This document shows positions 14,419-22,868 of a DNA stretch of 64,000 nucleotides, piece by piece. Within the stretch, counting starts at the first letter, position 1. Each line of letters begins with the position of its first letter. A model generated the notes under the pieces. The model saw nothing but the letters and a program-made list of their open reading frames with translations, searched no databases and had not been told where the DNA came from. The DNA comes from a virus: positions 1 to 64,000 of IMG/VR virus record IMGVR_UViG_3300021197_001489. The stretch is one strand, 5' to 3'. The translations under genes were made by a program, and so were the position numbers.

Positions 14419-17232
14419 ATGAAAGCAACCTGGTTCGAAAATAAAGAATTAATAACACTGTACACTGATGAACGCTATTTTGGCGCAGATGTGCCTGACA
14501 GTTACGCAAAGCGTCCTAGCAAGCCTGTGCCAGTAGACAGTTTGTTTGGCTACGAGCCGTCAAGCAAGATGGATGACATACATCACAAAGATGAAGTATT
14601 ACAAATTGCATTAAAAATGAAATCAGGTACCTGGGACGGCGACCCTATCGTGGTTCGCAAAGATCCTAAAGGCTATCAAGTGTTGGACGGACATCATAGA
14701 ATGCATGCAGCTCGCAAAGCAGGCTTGGACACACTTGATGCAGTCATAGTTGGTCACGAAGATATAGAATATTCAGATGAAGTCAAAGAACAAAAGGTAA
14801 ATGAAGATACCGAAGAGTTCATGCACGGTGATTGTCCTATATTTGCAATAGCACTTAGTCGACTAAGCGGACTTCCACTACAAGCAATGCTTGATTATAG
14901 CGATGAATTAGATAAAACTGTTCTTGTACATGCTTTTGTAGGGTATAAAAACGGACAAGTAATCGATGCAAGTGGTGTTCGCAGTATCGAAAGCATAGAA
15001 GATGACTATCCAGTTGAAGATGAACCGTATGTTACAGACATAAGTGAAAAAGAATTAATTGCATTAGGTTATGATGGAAACTGTCCTACAATAGATATTG
15101 CAAAACAACATGCAGAAAAAGTATTATCAACATTAAACGAAGCATCGGGTTACATACCAACTGCCGCACAAGCAAACGATCCTCGTTTTAAAACTGCACT
15201 CACTGTAGATGTGCGTCCGGGTGAAGATCAACGCAATATTTCAAAACTGGGTCTTGATCTAAACAAAGAACTGGTAAAGAAGACATCGCCAAAACGCAAA
15301 AACAAAAACTCAGTTCACACACTGCAAAATCTAGGACTAGCTGAAAGTCTTGCACTTGATTACCAAATAATGAAAGAAGATGATCTATTCGAAGTAAACA
15401 TGAGCCCTGGCGCATTGCGTGACTGGGCAAAAAGTGACGAAGCAAAAGGCATTGTTGCAGGCTTTGAAATGGAACTTATTTTTGCAGATACTGAAGGGGC
15501 TGATGGTGATTATGATGAAGCAATACCAGACTGGGACAGAGATGAAGGTCATAGAGGGCGCAGTTTTGATGCTGTAATTGACTGGTTTGACGATGACGAA
15601 TATGGTTATGCTATCAGCAACGATAATCCAGAACGTACCCGTGAACAAATGGATGAAGACTTCTTTGAAAAGGCCGACGAATGGGTAAACTCAGAGTTTG
15701 AAGAAGTAGCTGCTGAAAAAGTTCGTGAGATCATGGACGACGATGTTTGGGATGCAACCAAAGAAGAACGTTACGATGATACAGCAAACGAACTGTTTGA
15801 AAAAAGCTATGAAGCATTGGATGAAGAAGAACAAGAACAAGTTAGAGATACAGCATTTGACTACTATCTAAACGAAGTTGATGAGGCAGTCAGTGATCAG
15901 TACAATAATGAATACTGGGAACAGGCCATGGAAGACTTCCGTGAAGATCGCTGGGGCGACTATACCTGGGTACAATATTACAACGACGCTGATATAACTT
16001 ACATGAGTGATATAGCCGAACGCTTTGGAATAGCCTGGCCATTTTTAACTGGTGGCGGCGGCCTTGGAAATCGCAGTTGGGAAGAAATTGAACAGTCATT
16101 GATCAACGAACCGCTTGCTGACACAGACTTTTCCATAACCATTGGCGCTGGCTATCATGGCACTGCACGGCGCGACAACTTGTTTATTCTAGAACCTGAC
16201 AGCAGCCTGGAATCAGATGATGGCAGTGACACTGGCGTAGAAATTGTATCGCCGCCAATGCCATTGGGACTGGCAACAACCACACTGGAAAACATGCTAA
16301 TTTGGGCCAAAGACCCAGACACTGATGCTTACACAAACGGCAGCACAGGCTTGCACATGGGCATGAGTGTTCCAGGAACAGAGAATGTTGACTATGTGAA
16401 ACTGGTATTGTTCTCAGGTGACAAGTATATACTGGAAAAATACGGACGATCGGCCAACAGTTACACACCAAGTGCGCTTGACCAGTTACAGCGCAGAGGT
16501 CAAATGTTTGTGCAAAATCCAGAGATACTGAATGATATACTGGCAAAGATGCACGACAAATTAGACGATGCCGCCGAAGGCCTTATTCGCGGCAGCACAG
16601 GTGACATGAAGTACACTTCAATGAGCATAAAGAAAGGCTACATTGAATTCCGTTCACCAGGCGGAGACTACTTGTCAATGGACATTCCTGATGTTATCAA
16701 CACCATGCTGAGATTTGCCAGAGCTATGAAGATTGCCAGTGATCCAAATGCATACAGACAAGAGTACCAAAAGAAACTGTACAAATTAACAACCGCAGGC
16801 GGCGAAGGCATTGTTAATAAATTTAATAAACTGTTTGCAGATTATCAGACAGGAACACTCAGTGCCGAAAGTCTAAAGCGGCAATGGGCTAATTTAGTAT
16901 CAGATGAGAATACTACTATATTAAACAAACTAGATGATAAGCCTGATACCAAACGTGTCGGACTTGCAAAGCAAATACTGCAACCCAAGCCAAGTGTGGG
17001 TGCAGACAATGCAGCAGACAGTCAGCAGGTGCAACAGCGAGTAGAACCAAAGAACTATAATTACATGATGCCAATGGTTGACTTGGCGGGCGACGTGCAA
17101 AACACAGCGACAGGCACTGTAACAGCAACCAGCGAAGACGAAGCCAAAAGGCTAATCAATACTGAAGTAAGAGCCCGGAATCCAGACTTGCAACCTCTGT
17201 GGAGCCAAAGTAGAATAGAACAAGGCAGATAA
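14419..17232 (+). CDS. Multidomain ParB-like/amidoligase-like probable virion protein
   Basis: 937 residues. About residues 55-115 form a ParB-like fold (GDPIVVRKDPKGYQVLDGHHR, then MHAARKAG). At about 135-155 GDCPIFAIALSRLSGLP looks like the start of a papain-like Cys domain. At about 240-260 ASGYIPTAAQANDPRF begins a short domain. About 335-800 resemble putative amidoligases (ATP-grasp-like COOH-NH2 ligases): GFEMELIF, GVEIVSPP, STGLHMGMS and YIEFRSPGG, with a long acidic insert at 370-520. LNE before ASGYIP and LFE before VNMSPG fit prohead-protease sites, so it may be cut into separate head proteins. Late promoter 7 bases upstream. Function inferred from motifs only. Confidence 0.65.
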   Translation: MKATWFENKELITLYTDERYFGADVPDSYAKRPSKPVPVDSLFGYEPSSKMDDIHHKDEVLQIALKMKSGTWDGDPIVVRKDPKGYQVLDGHHRMHAARKAGLDTLDAVIVGHEDIEYSDEVKEQKVNEDTEEFMHGDCPIFAIALSRLSGLPLQAMLDYSDELDKTVLVHAFVGYKNGQVIDASGVRSIESIEDDYPVEDEPYVTDISEKELIALGYDGNCPTIDIAKQHAEKVLSTLNEASGYIPTAAQANDPRFKTALTVDVRPGEDQRNISKLGLDLNKELVKKTSPKRKNKNSVHTLQNLGLAESLALDYQIMKEDDLFEVNMSPGALRDWAKSDEAKGIVAGFEMELIFADTEGADGDYDEAIPDWDRDEGHRGRSFDAVIDWFDDDEYGYAISNDNPERTREQMDEDFFEKADEWVNSEFEEVAAEKVREIMDDDVWDATKEERYDDTANELFEKSYEALDEEEQEQVRDTAFDYYLNEVDEAVSDQYNNEYWEQAMEDFREDRWGDYTWVQYYNDADITYMSDIAERFGIAWPFLTGGGGLGNRSWEEIEQSLINEPLADTDFSITIGAGYHGTARRDNLFILEPDSSLESDDGSDTGVEIVSPPMPLGLATTTLENMLIWAKDPDTDAYTNGSTGLHMGMSVPGTENVDYVKLVLFSGDKYILEKYGRSANSYTPSALDQLQRRGQMFVQNPEILNDILAKMHDKLDDAAEGLIRGSTGDMKYTSMSIKKGYIEFRSPGGDYLSMDIPDVINTMLRFARAMKIASDPNAYRQEYQKKLYKLTTAGGEGIVNKFNKLFADYQTGTLSAESLKRQWANLVSDENTTILNKLDDKPDTKRVGLAKQILQPKPSVGADNAADSQQVQQRVEPKNYNYMMPMVDLAGDVQNTATGTVTATSEDEAKRLINTEVRARNPDLQPLWSQSRIEQGR

Positions 17233-17236
17233 AAAC

Positions 17237-17524
17237 ATGAAACCACCCTTTACCAGGATTGAATTTGATTTGCATTTCCAATGGAAAAAGAACCCACCTG
17301 CATACAGACTGTATGTTAACGATGAAATGTTCACTGAGCGTACATACATTTGGAGCGGCACACAGTACCTATCTGAAATACTACAGCTAGAAGCGCCGCC
17401 AGGCAAATATATCATACGCATCGAAAACCTAGGAAAAGGCACATTTAAAATGCGTAATCTTACATGCACTGTAGGCAGTGCATTAATTTTAGACAATCAA
17501 ACATTTCAGGTATTAGCAGCATGA
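17237..17524 (+). CDS. Small beta-rich protein, unknown function
   Basis: 95 residues with alternating strand-like segments (IEFDLHFQWKK, YRLYVNDE, YIIRIENLGKGTF). No signal or membrane segment. It starts 4 bases after the preceding stop, and its end overlaps the next ATG (GCATGA). Likely a virion or assembly protein by position. Confidence 0.6.
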   Translation: MKPPFTRIEFDLHFQWKKNPPAYRLYVNDEMFTERTYIWSGTQYLSEILQLEAPPGKYIIRIENLGKGTFKMRNLTCTVGSALILDNQTFQVLAA

Positions 17525-17709
17525 AGATAAAAGAACTACTAGAAGATGCAAGTGCAGGATCAAGCGGTGCAGGTAGCATGGCTCCAGTTGAAGTTCCACT
17601 AGGTGCTGTGATCACTCGTGGTGCACCTGCTACAAAAAAACGCAAACGCAAGTATGCTAATGCAGTAGACACTGCTAAATACACTGAACTACAACAAACA
17701 AAGGATTAA
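17521..17709 (+). CDS. Small basic protein with capsid-targeting-like N-terminus
   Basis: 62 residues. The start MKIKELLE|DASAG resembles the T4 capsid-targeting sequence (MKTYQEFIAE, cut after Glu by the prohead protease): a short amphipathic start ending in LxE. The following SAGSSGAGSMAPVE is flexible, and the C-terminal half is basic (TKKRKRKYANA), as expected for a DNA-contacting internal head protein. ATGA overlap with the upstream gene sets the start. Function inferred. Confidence 0.6.
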   Translation: MKIKELLEDASAGSSGAGSMAPVEVPLGAVITRGAPATKKRKRKYANAVDTAKYTELQQTKD

Positions 17710-17713
17710 AAAA

Positions 17714-18070
17714 ATGGCAAGCGTCACACGGATACACCCAACTTCAACAACACCTAATTCATCAATTGCTCCAACACAATCAGTAGCATTTTTTACAGTC
17801 GATTATATCAATGCAATTAACGGATCTGCTGGTCCCGAAGGAGCTCAGGCTGCTGTGCTTCAAGCAATAACAAACATAGCAACTATCATACAGTCTGGAC
17901 CATTAGGCAACAGTAATACAGAACAAACATTTGCTCTTGACAGAAACTCTTTGCCGAATTCAACGGCAGTCGCAGCATTACAGGCTGCTATTAGAGCCCT
18001 TGGCACATATGATGGCGTTAACCTATCGTCTGCAACTGTTACTGAAAAAGACCTGTATATAGCGGTATAA
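17714..18070 (+). CDS. Unknown probable virion protein
   Basis: 118 residues, low in charge and rich in A, T, S and N; the N-terminal 25 residues are Pro/Ser/Thr-rich and flexible, the rest includes helical AAVLQAITNIATII. Four bases separate it from the previous gene. Its composition resembles phage decoration or neck-type proteins, but nothing specific is recognised. Confidence 0.55.
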   Translation: MASVTRIHPTSTTPNSSIAPTQSVAFFTVDYINAINGSAGPEGAQAAVLQAITNIATIIQSGPLGNSNTEQTFALDRNSLPNSTAVAALQAAIRALGTYDGVNLSSATVTEKDLYIAV

Positions 18071-18076
18071 TAAAAA

Positions 18077-18517
18077 ATGTTAGCTGATGATCTTAAAACA
18101 CTTCTTGCAACTGAATATGCATTTGTAATAAAAACACAAAACTTTCACTGGAACGTAGAAGGACCTGATTTTGCACAATACCACAACTTCTTTCAGGAAC
18201 TATACGAAGAAGTTTATGGCATCATTGATCAAACAGCAGAATACATTAGAACACTAGACGTATACGCACCAGGATCATTTGAAAGATTCACAGAGCTCAG
18301 TGTTATCATGGGGCAAACAAAAATCCCAAGAGCAATGCTGATGATTCAAGAATTACTTGATGATAACAGTGCAATACTGCAAATTTTAACACAGACTTTT
18401 CAATCAGCAACAGACGAAAACAACGAAGGCATTGCCAACTTTATTGCAGAACGTATGGATGCCCATAACAAGCATGCATGGATGTTGCGCAGTTTTCTCA
18501 AAGGAAGTAGAGCATAA
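18077..18517 (+). CDS. dps: Dps/ferritin-like protein
   Basis: 146 residues forming a four-helix bundle of Dps type. KTQNFHWNVEGPDF followed by HNFFQELYEEVYGIIDQTAE supplies the His, Asp and Glu of the inter-subunit ferroxidase site, and DAHNKHAWMLRSFL is the usual C-terminal helix. Dps oxidises iron, stores it and can coat DNA. In this phage the gene lies among probable head-internal proteins, so it may be packaged or protect DNA during infection; that is inference. One-base overlap with the next gene (TAATGAG). Confidence 0.85.
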   Translation: MLADDLKTLLATEYAFVIKTQNFHWNVEGPDFAQYHNFFQELYEEVYGIIDQTAEYIRTLDVYAPGSFERFTELSVIMGQTKIPRAMLMIQELLDDNSAILQILTQTFQSATDENNEGIANFIAERMDAHNKHAWMLRSFLKGSRA

Positions 18518-19482
18518 TGAGTATTGATCCACAAGAAGTAGCAAGTTTTGCCGACCTAGTTTCTAAAATGAATTCAATTGACAAAGGCGAAACGGTGAAG
18601 TCCACAAGCAATCATATTCAAGAAGGCATGAAGGCAAACAGCATGAATGCTATACTTGAGAATTTGTATCGAGACCAACCGTTTGAGAGTGCTAAAACTG
18701 TAAGCACAAAAGAATTTGAACCTGGCTATAAGCCAAAGCAACTTCCAGCAGACTTCAAAATGCCAAGTGTTGGACCAGTACTGGGCGGCGACGAAGAGAA
18801 AATCCCCACAAAAGGATACATGGTTGGCGATAGTATCGATGCTGATATGATCCGACAAATGGCTTCTGATGCTGACGAAGTTGAAATTGCTATCACAGAC
18901 AAAGGCGAATACGACGAAGAAGGTGCTGCAAGCAAAGATCAACTGGCACGAGCTGCTGATGCGGCACTAGAATTGCAAGGCATACTGGACGACGATGAGA
19001 ACTTACCTGAATGGGTGCAAAACAAAATTACAAAAGCATTAGACTATCTTGATACCAGCCGAGACTACATGAAGCAAGAGCTTGATGAGTACACTCCGCA
19101 TCCAGGTTCAGAAGAGTCATGGGATGGTGTAAGTCCTGACACTGATCAAACACTTAGTGGCCCAATCAACCCAGCGCCAAAAGCTGCAGAACTACCCGAA
19201 GACAAGGTTGGGATCAAACGCAGCATCATGGATTACGTTGGTGATATTGAAAGCAAAGCAGAAAGCAACAAACTGGTAGAGCCAGTGAAAACATACGAGC
19301 GTGACGGTAAAACTATCAAAATCTTTGGTACCGAAGATGATGGCTATAGAGTAAAAGTCAATGACAAAGACAGTAAAAAAACTTTTGGGAAATTAGAAAA
19401 TGCTGTTCGTGCTTGCGAAACGTTTCTCGAAAGACTAGAAGAACGTGCAAAATTAAAACATGATTATATGGATGAAAAATAA
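18517..19482 (+). CDS. Acidic multidomain probable virion protein
   Basis: 321 residues, strongly acidic in the middle (EEIAITDKGEYDEEG-like composition). LPEWVQNKITKALDYLDTSR near residue 165 is a helical block I have seen in other marine myovirus proteins. The C-terminal ~60 residues (KTIKIFGTEDDGYRVKV) look like a small beta domain. It contains several [LI]xE sites. It overlaps both neighbours by one base and is therefore cotranslated with Dps and the next gene. Role probably structural. Confidence 0.6.
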   Translation: MSIDPQEVASFADLVSKMNSIDKGETVKSTSNHIQEGMKANSMNAILENLYRDQPFESAKTVSTKEFEPGYKPKQLPADFKMPSVGPVLGGDEEKIPTKGYMVGDSIDADMIRQMASDADEVEIAITDKGEYDEEGAASKDQLARAADAALELQGILDDDENLPEWVQNKITKALDYLDTSRDYMKQELDEYTPHPGSEESWDGVSPDTDQTLSGPINPAPKAAELPEDKVGIKRSIMDYVGDIESKAESNKLVEPVKTYERDGKTIKIFGTEDDGYRVKVNDKDSKKTFGKLENAVRACETFLERLEERAKLKHDYMDEK

Positions 19483-20993
19483 TGAAATACTTTGACCTTT
19501 TTGAAAGCAGTTTTGGAGACAACTCACTGGCTGATCGCCAAATGAAAGCAGATATGGCAGCCAAGAAAGATGTCCCTTTTTCTGGTCCATACCGTAAAGC
19601 AGGCGAAAAACGCACTGACAAATACGGAAATGAAATAAAGAATGCAGCAAGGCATCTTGCTAGGAAAGCAGCCAGAGGCGAAGTAAATGAAGAAATGATG
19701 TATGGACAAAGTGATTTTGACATGATCAAAGTTGTGGGAGATTATGTGCTAGGTGCAACTGATCACAGTGATGAGGATCGTCCAGCATTTGATTACTACA
19801 TACTGAAAAAAGAAGGCGACAAGTACCGCAAAGTGAGAAATCTGGATAGCAGAGTAAACACTGGCCCAGGTACAAAGCATCGGATTGCAGTGCGTGACTT
19901 TATGGATCTTGTTGACACAATCAACGAAGCCGACAACTTTGAAGTTAATCCAGCACAAAAGTCACTGGCTGACATTGGACGCAAACTGATGGACAAAGCA
20001 GCAACAACCAAAGATGACAAACTGTCAACTGCACTAAGCCGTGTAGGCAATGAGCTAACTTCATATGGCACAATTTTTGGTGCCAGAAGCATTGAAGAAC
20101 TTGAAAAGAACACTGGCATTGCTAAAGCAAGCATCATGAAGATGCTGGACTATGGCAAGAAGATGGTTGAAAAAGAAGGCATTGCACAAATTGCTGACAA
20201 AGACGAAGTTGAAGAAGGCAAGATGGCAAACATCGCCATGGGTGCGCTGCTTGGACTTGGTGCTATGTGGAGTGCAGGTGAAGCAACCAGTGCTAAGAAT
20301 TCGCCTCTTGGTGATGCACTAAAAGCTGCTGCACAAGCAGGCGACGACATTGCAATGGATCACTATAAGAATCTTGACTTGTATGTTGATGGCAATGATC
20401 GCAGTATTATGAAAATGCTAAACGGCAAGTATCTAAAAAAAAAGATAGACGATGATGCACCTCCTGGTGCTAAAGCAGAACGCATGGTCAAGCATATTAA
20501 AAAAGGATATGCCAAGGACGGCTTAACTGATACTGAGCGTTCAATTGCTTATGCCACAGCATGGAAACATCATAACAGGAAAAATGAAGATGCTGAGCCA
20601 GCACTGGCTACAAACAAGCGTACTGAGCGTATCCTCAATTTGCTACGAGCAAAATCACCAACTGCCAAAAACGATCTTGAAGCATTGATACTGAGCTTTG
20701 ACAAAGGCCAGTTGCAAGATCGCATGGACATCAATCGTCTATATGGTGAAAACAACACTGAAGAACAAAACATTGCAAATCTACAGCGCGATGTTGAAGA
20801 GCTAAAACGTTTGGTGTCTACGCAGAATGAATCACTCACAGAAGCACAGTTTGATGAAGCTGCAGGCGAGAAAGATGCTTGCTATCACAAAGTAAAAAGC
20901 CGTTACAAAGTGTGGCCAAGTGCTTATGCGTCGGGTGCGCTAGTACAGTGTCGTAAAAAAGGGGCAGCCAACTGGGGAAACAGCAAAAAATGA
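19482..20993 (+). CDS. Large protein with capsid-targeting-like N-terminus and basic Cys domain
   Basis: 503 residues. MKYFDLFE|SSFGD fits a T4-like capsid-targeting sequence ending in LxE. Internal sites TINE|ADNF (about residue 147) and SLTE|AQFD (about 453) could also be cut. A helical domain with SLADIGRKLMDKA follows the first, then a Gly/Ala-rich hydrophobic segment (MGALLGLGAMWSAG). The last ~45 residues form a basic Cys domain (KDACYHKVKSRYKVWPSAYA), known from many phages and giant viruses but of unknown function. Probably an internal head protein or processed polyprotein. Confidence 0.65.
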   Translation: MKYFDLFESSFGDNSLADRQMKADMAAKKDVPFSGPYRKAGEKRTDKYGNEIKNAARHLARKAARGEVNEEMMYGQSDFDMIKVVGDYVLGATDHSDEDRPAFDYYILKKEGDKYRKVRNLDSRVNTGPGTKHRIAVRDFMDLVDTINEADNFEVNPAQKSLADIGRKLMDKAATTKDDKLSTALSRVGNELTSYGTIFGARSIEELEKNTGIAKASIMKMLDYGKKMVEKEGIAQIADKDEVEEGKMANIAMGALLGLGAMWSAGEATSAKNSPLGDALKAAAQAGDDIAMDHYKNLDLYVDGNDRSIMKMLNGKYLKKKIDDDAPPGAKAERMVKHIKKGYAKDGLTDTERSIAYATAWKHHNRKNEDAEPALATNKRTERILNLLRAKSPTAKNDLEALILSFDKGQLQDRMDINRLYGENNTEEQNIANLQRDVEELKRLVSTQNESLTEAQFDEAAGEKDACYHKVKSRYKVWPSAYASGALVQCRKKGAANWGNSKK

Positions 20994-21403
20994 GAAATTT
21001 AATCAGTATTATTGAAGCAATTGGAAAAAATTGTCCACTACCAACGCAAGATTTAGAACTAAACACCAAAAATCGTGACGCAAGTATCAAAGCAAAGCAC
21101 ATTCAATATGGTCCTCTTAATGTTGGCGTACCTGGTGATTACTGGATAGACATTGCTGACTACTGGAATACCAGCGAAGAGGCTGCTAAAGCAAGCAACT
21201 GTTCAGTTTGTGCAGCGTTTGATATATCACCAAGGATGCTAGACTGTATGCCCGGCGAGCTTGAAGACAAAGACGGTTATCTGGGCTATTGCTGGATGCA
21301 CAAGTTCAAATGTCACAGTGCTAGAAGTTGTAGAACATGGGCTGGCGGCGGACCAATTGAAACTGACGAGACAAGTTATAGTTGGGACAAAGAGTCAGCA
21401 TGA
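20990..21403 (+). CDS. Cys/His-rich protein with capsid-targeting-like N-terminus
   Basis: 137 residues. The N-terminus MRNLISIIE|AIGK ends in IxE like a capsid-targeting sequence. The body has about nine cysteines and several histidines: NCPLP, NCSVCAAF, LDCMPG, LGYCWMHKFKCHSARSC. This could bind zinc or an iron-sulfur cluster. The ATG overlaps the stop of the previous gene (ATGAG) and its own stop overlaps the next ATG, keeping the five-gene block cotranslated. Function unknown. Confidence 0.6.
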   Translation: MRNLISIIEAIGKNCPLPTQDLELNTKNRDASIKAKHIQYGPLNVGVPGDYWIDIADYWNTSEEAAKASNCSVCAAFDISPRMLDCMPGELEDKDGYLGYCWMHKFKCHSARSCRTWAGGGPIETDETSYSWDKESA

Positions 21404-21786
21404 GAATACTAGAAGTACTCACAGAAAAATGCTGGAAGGGCTACCGAAAGAAGGGCATGAAAACCATGTTCGGCAAGCGTGTTCCTAACTGTGTTAAAAA
21501 AGAAGACGTGCAACTTGGATCAGATGGTGAACTGGTATTTGCTGAACATCTAGACGAAGATCTCAAAAAATGGTTTAAAGAAAAATGGGTGCGCTTTGGT
21601 CCTGACGGCAAGATCCGCGGTGATTGTGCTAGAGGCAGTGACTCAGAAGGCAAACCAAAGTGTTTGCCACAGAAGAAAGCGCAAGCACTGGGCAAGAAAG
21701 GCCGCAAAACTGCTGCCAACAGAAAGCGCAAGCAGGATCCCAAGAAGAACAGACGTGGCAAAGCAAAGAACGTAGCAACAAAATGA
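21400..21786 (+). CDS. Basic protein with capsid-targeting-like N-terminus
   Basis: 128 residues. MRILEVLTE|KCWKG ends in LxE, as in capsid-targeting sequences. KKGMKTMFGKRVPNC follows, then a helical acidic patch, then a highly basic C-terminus (KWVRFGPDGKIRGDC, KPKCLPQKKAQALGKKGRK) common in marine phage proteins. The strong positive charge suits packaging with DNA. The start at 21400 is supported by an ATGA overlap; an upstream in-frame ATG at 21382 lies inside the previous gene. Confidence 0.65.
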   Translation: MRILEVLTEKCWKGYRKKGMKTMFGKRVPNCVKKEDVQLGSDGELVFAEHLDEDLKKWFKEKWVRFGPDGKIRGDCARGSDSEGKPKCLPQKKAQALGKKGRKTAANRKRKQDPKKNRRGKAKNVATK

Positions 21787-21992
21787 GAGCTACAGAATTT
21801 GTCAATGAAAACTTTGCTGATGGTAAGAAAAAAGGCAAAAGCAGACCTGGCAGAGTAAAGAAGTCAGGTGCTAGTTGTAAAGGATCTGTTACTAGCCTTA
21901 GAGCAAAGGCTAAAAAAGCAAGCGGTGAACGTGCTAGAATGTATCACTGGTGTGCGAACATGAAAAGTGGTCGCAAGAAATCCAAGTCATAA
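21783..21992 (+). CDS. Small basic protein with capsid-targeting-like N-terminus
   Basis: 69 residues. MRATEFVNE|NFADG has a VxE variant of the cut site. The rest is very basic and carries ASCKGSVTSLRAKAKKASGE and MYHWCANMKSGRK, a small Cys module often found in phage proteins. ATGA overlap with the preceding gene sets the start. Likely DNA-associated; function unknown. Confidence 0.6.
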   Translation: MRATEFVNENFADGKKKGKSRPGRVKKSGASCKGSVTSLRAKAKKASGERARMYHWCANMKSGRKKSKS

Positions 21993-22000
21993 TTACTTGT

Positions 22001-22174
22001 ATGAGCCAAGTATCCTATACACCAACAAAATGTAAGAATTGCGGCGATAATAGCCACTGCGGCACAGCTAACTGGCGTGAAGAACGAGACTATGACGGTG
22101 GTTATCACTTAATCAAAGCGTGTGATGCATGTAGATGTGATCTTTGTGTTGTGCCCAATTATCAAGATGGCTGA
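22001..22174 (+). CDS. Small zinc-ribbon-like protein
   Basis: 57 residues from MSQVSYTPTKC. Cysteine pairs CKNCGDNSHCG and CDACRCDLC could bind one or two zinc ions. The gene starts 8 bases after the previous stop and overlaps the following glycosyltransferase (ATGGCTGA). Possibly a regulatory or adaptor protein; not recognised further. Confidence 0.55.
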   Translation: MSQVSYTPTKCKNCGDNSHCGTANWREERDYDGGYHLIKACDACRCDLCVVPNYQDG

Positions 22175-22868
22175 AAACTTTATTACAATACTGTTGCCAA
22201 CTCGTAAACGCACTGCCATGGTAGAAAAAAGTGTGCGCGGACTGATTGCATTGGCACTTGATCCCAGTCGCATACACGTTGCCATTGCATACGACAGTGA
22301 CGATACCGAAAGCAAAGACTACTTGAGCAGTAACGAGTGGAAGCACTTGGTTGAGCACCCTGGTGCTACACAATCTGTACTGGAAATTAACAGAGTAGGC
22401 TGGATGGCACTACACGAATACTACAATAAGTTAGCAACCAGCATAGACAGTGATTGGTACTTTGTTTGGAACGATGATGCGTTTATGCAAACCAACGGAT
22501 GGGATCAAGAAATATGGGAAAACAAAGACTATCCTGGGTTGATCAGCATGGAAAGCAACGGTAAGCTACCTGGCTCTACACTGTTTCCATGTGTAAGCGC
22601 ACAATGGGTCAACACATTTGGCATGATTGGAATGAATCCGGTGGACCAGTGGATACAGGACATTGCATACGAAATTGGTTCATACAAAAGGATTGAAAGT
22701 AAAATTTTTCACGACCATTTTCAATTTACTGGCAACAACAATGACGAAGTATACCAAGAAACAAGCAAAAACAAAAAGTTTACAAAACGTGCTTACAAAA
22801 CAGCAGAAATGCACAAACTAAAACAAGTTTGGATTGCACGTTGGAAAGATGCATTGAATGAAATGTAA
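22167..22868 (+). CDS. GT2-like glycosyltransferase, paralogue 1
   Basis: 233 residues from MAENFIT, the ATG at 22167; an upstream ATG lies inside the zinc-ribbon gene. ITILLPTRKR begins a GT-A Rossmann half, and WYFVWNDDAFM holds the metal-binding acidic motif. LHEYYNKLA and TGNNNDEVYQE are shared with the protein at 39800, showing that the two are paralogues. Likely acts in the cytoplasm on a glycan, DNA or virion protein. First of three overlapping glycosyltransferase genes. Confidence 0.7.
   Translation: MAENFITILLPTRKRTAMVEKSVRGLIALALDPSRIHVAIAYDSDDTESKDYLSSNEWKHLVEHPGATQSVLEINRVGWMALHEYYNKLATSIDSDWYFVWNDDAFMQTNGWDQEIWENKDYPGLISMESNGKLPGSTLFPCVSAQWVNTFGMIGMNPVDQWIQDIAYEIGSYKRIESKIFHDHFQFTGNNNDEVYQETSKNKKFTKRAYKTAEMHKLKQVWIARWKDALNEM

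Noticed and set aside
17680-17685. Late promoter box inside the 17521 gene
   Set aside because: TAAATA lies within coding sequence and before no start codon; in AT-rich DNA such boxes occur by chance.
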